NCBI RefSeq assembly: GCF_029784155.1
Contig: NC_073692.1
Location: 421,606,304-421,670,303, forward strand
Reading direction: 5' to 3'
Origin: Uranotaenia lowii
Taxonomy: Eukaryota; Arthropoda; Insecta; Diptera; Culicidae
Length of the DNA stretch: 64,000 bases
Shown here: positions 60,477 through 64,000 of the stretch, piece by piece
Numbering within the stretch: the first letter of the stretch is position 1
Layout of the letters: each line of letters begins with the position of its first letter
The notes under the pieces: generated by a model
Databases searched by the model: none
The model's input: only the letters and a program-made list of their open reading frames with translations
What the model was told of the DNA's origin: nothing
Program-made: the position numbers and the translations under genes

Positions 60477-60480
60477 TTAA

Positions 60481-60670
60481 AAAGGGACTTAAGCACAAGT
60501 TTCTTAGTAATCACAGAAAAATAAAAACGATGTTCTTCTACTTATCATTTAAAAAATCTTATAAATCATTTTGTTAAAATTTGATTGCCGTCTGATAAAA
60601 CTTCAATAAATTGTATTTACCAAACCTTCTCTCATTATTTTGAGCATCTAAAAACAGTTTATTTAAATCA
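60481..60670. other. AT-rich spacer
   Basis: Short non-coding spacer between two repeats; nothing recognised. Confidence 0.5.
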
Positions 60671-61034
60671 CTAGCTGACCCGGTGTGCTTTCTACACCTT
60701 TCAAAATCAAATGATATTTTCAAAAATTATTCAAATTTTTATTGTTTTATTATTTTTGCTCATAATTAATAAGCAATCTCTATAAAATGAGAGCTGCAGC
60801 TGGAGTTTCGAATTGCAACACAAAGATAACATAAACGAATATTCTTAATCTTGCTCTTTAAATTTGTGTTAAAGATCTGATAATTTGAAGCTGTCTGGAA
60901 GCTGGTCATCCATAATAATATAGGTATATAATATAAAATATCAAAAAGATTTAAACAATACCTACAATAATAAAATATTCATTACGTTATCAGCATCAGC
61001 ACAATTAATTACCAAAGCCACGCGGCGAAACGGC

Positions 61035-62160
61035 AGTTCCTTTTTTTTTTCGTATTCAAATACTTGTTGATGCTAAATTCGGTTTCATTTGCTCGATAAA
61101 TTCTCGAGTTATGCAAAAAAAAATTTATATGGAAGTTCCCCTTTCTCTTTTAATATCTTTCCGCTGAAAAAAAAGGTGGGGCTTCAATTTATGATAGAAA
61201 CATTGCTTGAATCCAATTACCCTCATCTGCCATATATGGTTCAATTTGCTCGACCTACACTCCAGTTATACTGAAAATTGTAAGGGAGACCTTTCCTCCC
61301 CCTTTTCATCCACCTCTTTGAAGGAGTGAGTGATACCAAATATTCATAGAAGCATTTCTCGTACCCAGATATCGTTCCATGTTAAATTTGGTTCCATTTG
61401 CTGTTGTAGTTCTTGAGTTATGCAGTCAAAATTGTATGAAACTCCCCTCCCTCTTTCCTTTCTCCCCACTGGCAGAAGGAAGGGTTCTCAAACAATCATT
61501 AGGACATGTCTCGTTCCCAAATACCCGCCCATGTCAAATTTGGTGCCATTTGCTTAATTAGTTTTTGAGTTGTGTAAAAAATTATAAAAGAGGTTCCTCC
61601 CCCCTTTATTTCTTCCTACTGGAAAGAGGGATGGGTCTCAAGTCATAGAAATATTTTTCGTATCCAAATACCCTCCCATGCCAAATTTGGTTCCATTTGC
61701 TTTATTAGTTTTTGAGCTATGTGTAAAAATATGAAAGAGGCCCCCTCCCCCTTTCTACAAAAAAGGGGGAGGGGTCTCAAATAATCATTGAAATATTTTT
61801 CGTATCCCAATATTTTCCCGTGCCAAATTTGGTTCCAATATCTTGATTAGTTTTCGAGTTATATGACAAATTGTAAGGTAGCCCTCCTCCCCCCTTCCTA
61901 TCACCCCACTGAGAGGAGGGAGGGGTACCTTATATTTATAGGAATATTCTTCGTACCCAAATATCACCCCATGCCAATTTTGATACCATTTACTTGATGG
62001 GTGCTCGAGTTATGCAAAAAATTGTCTTTTGTTTGGGAGGCCCCTCCCTCCATTATTGAGAGAAGGAGGGGTCTCAAACCATAATAGGAACCTTCCCCGG
62101 CCTCAAATACCCCCACCTGCCAAGTTTCACGCAAATCGGTTCAGTAGTTTCCGAGTCTAT
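61035..62160 (+). repeat. Diverged tandem repeat of about 150 bp, about eight monomers
   Basis: The landmark GGTTCCATTTGCT or its variants recurs at 61081, 61238, 61390, 61542, 61689, 61831, 61981 and (as CGGTTCAGTAG) near 62138, giving spacings of 142-157 bp. Each monomer also has GTTTTTGAGTTATG-like words, a C-rich block (CCCCTCCC), a complementary GGGAGGGGTCTC block that can pair with it, and TTTTTCGTACCCAAATA. The C-rich and G-rich blocks in each monomer form a potential hairpin. Confidence 0.85.
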
Positions 62161-62166
62161 AGGGAT

Positions 62167-62674
<508 letters not shown>

Positions 62675-62693
62675 AATTCATTTTTATATATAT

Positions 62694-63594
62694 AGATTTT
62701 AAAAAGTTATGAAATTTCTCTCTTTAACTACATAAATTTGGATCAATGAAAGCATTTTACATCAATGTGTTTTAATACACTCAAACAGCTTATGGTATGT
62801 TCAGAGCTTATGAGAAATTTTTGACAAAGCTTGCAATGAGAAACCCAAAAGTACGTTTTGAGATTATCACAAACTGAGAACAGTAAAATTCAAAACTCTG
62901 GCGTGGATTGTTAATGATTTGGAAAACCTATTTACATCCAAACTTTTTTGTTTTGTTTCGTATAGGTTTTCAACCTATTCCTCAATACTCCTAAAAATGA
63001 AGAAATGTTTATTTTTGCATATTTAACATGTAGAAGCATTAAAAATGATTTTTTTCAATGACAATGTTGATGTATCTATTTAGTTGTTTTCAACCACTTT
63101 CAAATATTTACTCAATAAAGAATATCACAAATGTGTTTTTGTTTTGCACAAAAAACTGTGAATCACAAGAAATCTTGAAGGGGCAAATGTACGAACCGCC
63201 AATGGGGAAAAGTACGGATGATATCTATACAGGGTCCATCGGAGAAGATCCGAACGGAAAGTTTTTTTTATGCACTGGAAACAAGCACCTGTTTGTGTGA
63301 AAAATTGCTCAAACCCGACGAGAACTGTTTGTAAACCTGTTGGATATGGACAATTCGTGAACAAATTCGAAGTCAGATCGGGTTTTAGCCCATGTATGCT
63401 ATGGGATTTGTATCAAAAACGAACACAGAAGCTTTTGCTGCAAGCAAAGGTTCATGTAAAAGAAACTTTTATTTGACTTAATACAGAAATGTGGAATTTC
63501 GAGTGATCGTATTTTTACCTCACATTAATAGATCTCTTCCCTTCCAGTGTAGAGATGAAAAAAGGGAAAGGAGCCCATTCCATTTTTTATTTCA
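62694..63594. other. AT-rich region with an unrecognised open frame near 63.16-63.47 kb
   Basis: Around 63165-63475 composition is more balanced. Two overlapping plus frames read YTGSIGEDPNGKFFLCTGNK and, shifted, YGQFVNKFEVRSGFSPCMLW. Spaced cysteines and aromatic residues are present, but no family can be named. It may be a decayed exon or chance. Confidence 0.25.
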
Positions 63595-63690
63595 AATTCG
63601 AGAACTAATCCAGCAAATGGAACCAAATTTGACATGGGTAGTTATTTTAGTACGAGAAATGTTTCTTTGATTATACTAGTTTACAGCATT
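63595..63690 (-). repeat. Single inverted monomer of the 150-bp repeat
   Basis: The minus strand reads CCCATGTCAAATTTGGTTCC, ATTTGCTGGATTAGTTCTCGA and, upstream, TTTCTCGTACTAAAATA, all words of the 61-62 kb monomers. This is therefore a separate partial copy in the opposite orientation about 1.4 kb from the array. Confidence 0.8.
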
Positions 63691-64000
63691 TTTGAACTTA
63701 GTAAACTGAAGGTCATTTTAAATGTGAAATCGGGCGCTGAATTTCGAAAATGAAATTAAAAAAAAATCTATTGAACCGTTTTTGAGTTATGCTCCAAAAT
63801 TAAATTTCACAAAAATATAAAAAGCTCTTGTACTTAGATTGAAATATCTCGGATGCCATTACAGTAATTTGAAATCCCTCTTTTGCACATTGAAGGAAAA
63901 TAAATTTTCTATCGATCATCTGAACACTGTTTTTGCGTATGCTCAACAGTATTGTTGAAATTAGTGACTTTATGATAGAAAAAAAAAACTAGAAAAAATG
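63691..64000. other. AT-rich end of window
   Basis: No gene. A phrase ATTGAACCGTTTTTGAGTTATG-like near 63769-63790 resembles the GGTTCA/TTTGAGTTATG words of the 150-bp repeat, so a further diverged fragment may be present. Confidence 0.4.

Noticed and set aside
61035..62160. CRISPR-like array (repeats with roughly regular spacing)
   Set aside because: Monomers are diverged over their whole length with no constant short repeat alternating with unique spacers, and the DNA is eukaryotic.

Overview
This is nuclear DNA of a eukaryote, most likely an insect and plausibly a mosquito. It is AT-rich and gene-poor. It carries degenerate copies of arthropod transposon classes: BEL/Pao, single-ORF endonuclease-RT LINEs, tRNA-derived SINEs, hAT-like and TTAA elements. 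It also carries several copies of the DD37E branch of the IS630-Tc1-mariner superfamily (ITmD37E), a branch first described from mosquitoes. I see no intact host protein-coding gene, no rRNA gene and no functional tRNA gene. Open frames longer than 200 codons are either translated tandem repeats or antisense shadows of a LINE.

Layout. 1-8.8 kb: unique AT-rich DNA with a palindromic MITE (1.85-2.23 kb), a minus-strand tRNA-SINE (4.44-4.65 kb), a plus-strand tRNA-SINE bounded by a perfect 24-bp target duplication (4.83-5.33 kb) and a perfect short hairpin (5.35-5.39 kb). 8.83-11.76 kb: about 325 copies of the 9-mer ATGACAAAA. 13.5-17.07 kb: a LINE pseudogene ending in poly(A). 18.98-21.02 kb: an ITmD37E transposon on the minus strand, split by a 1.2-kb hAT-like element with an 8-bp target duplication. 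22.93-23.76 kb: about 120 copies of a 7-mer. 26.62-27.43 kb: an 815-bp foldback with an 8-bp target duplication. 36.61-38.31 kb: about 341 copies of a pentamer. 41.50-44.84 kb: about 371 copies of the same 9-mer as at 8.8 kb, on the opposite strand.

46.95-48.01 kb: a second ITmD37E family with a recognisable D-37-E core and a small nested poly(A) retroposon. 50.0-50.92 kb: another copy of the first ITmD37E family. 51.1-51.4 and 55.99-56.4 kb: two more ITm fragments. 53.7-55.96 kb: a BEL/Pao pol remnant. 56.85-57.8 kb: a second LINE. 59.34-60.48 kb: a TTAA-flanked inverted-repeat element. 60.67-62.69 kb: a composite repeat with about eight 150-bp monomers running into (GACA)n.

The window reads as intergenic or intronic DNA shaped by nested transposition and by expansion of very homogeneous short-unit satellites, which make up roughly 9.3 kb. 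A few more GC-rich unique stretches (about 28.3-28.85, 38.7-39.2, 40.3-41.3, 45.5-46.7, 53.1-53.4 and 58.1-59.06 kb) are the best places to look for promoters, untranslated exons or enhancers of a gene lying mostly outside the window. No cellular pathway can be read from this window. The new features are structural: an inverted pair of identical satellites 30 kb apart, two long hairpin-forming elements, and dated nested insertions.
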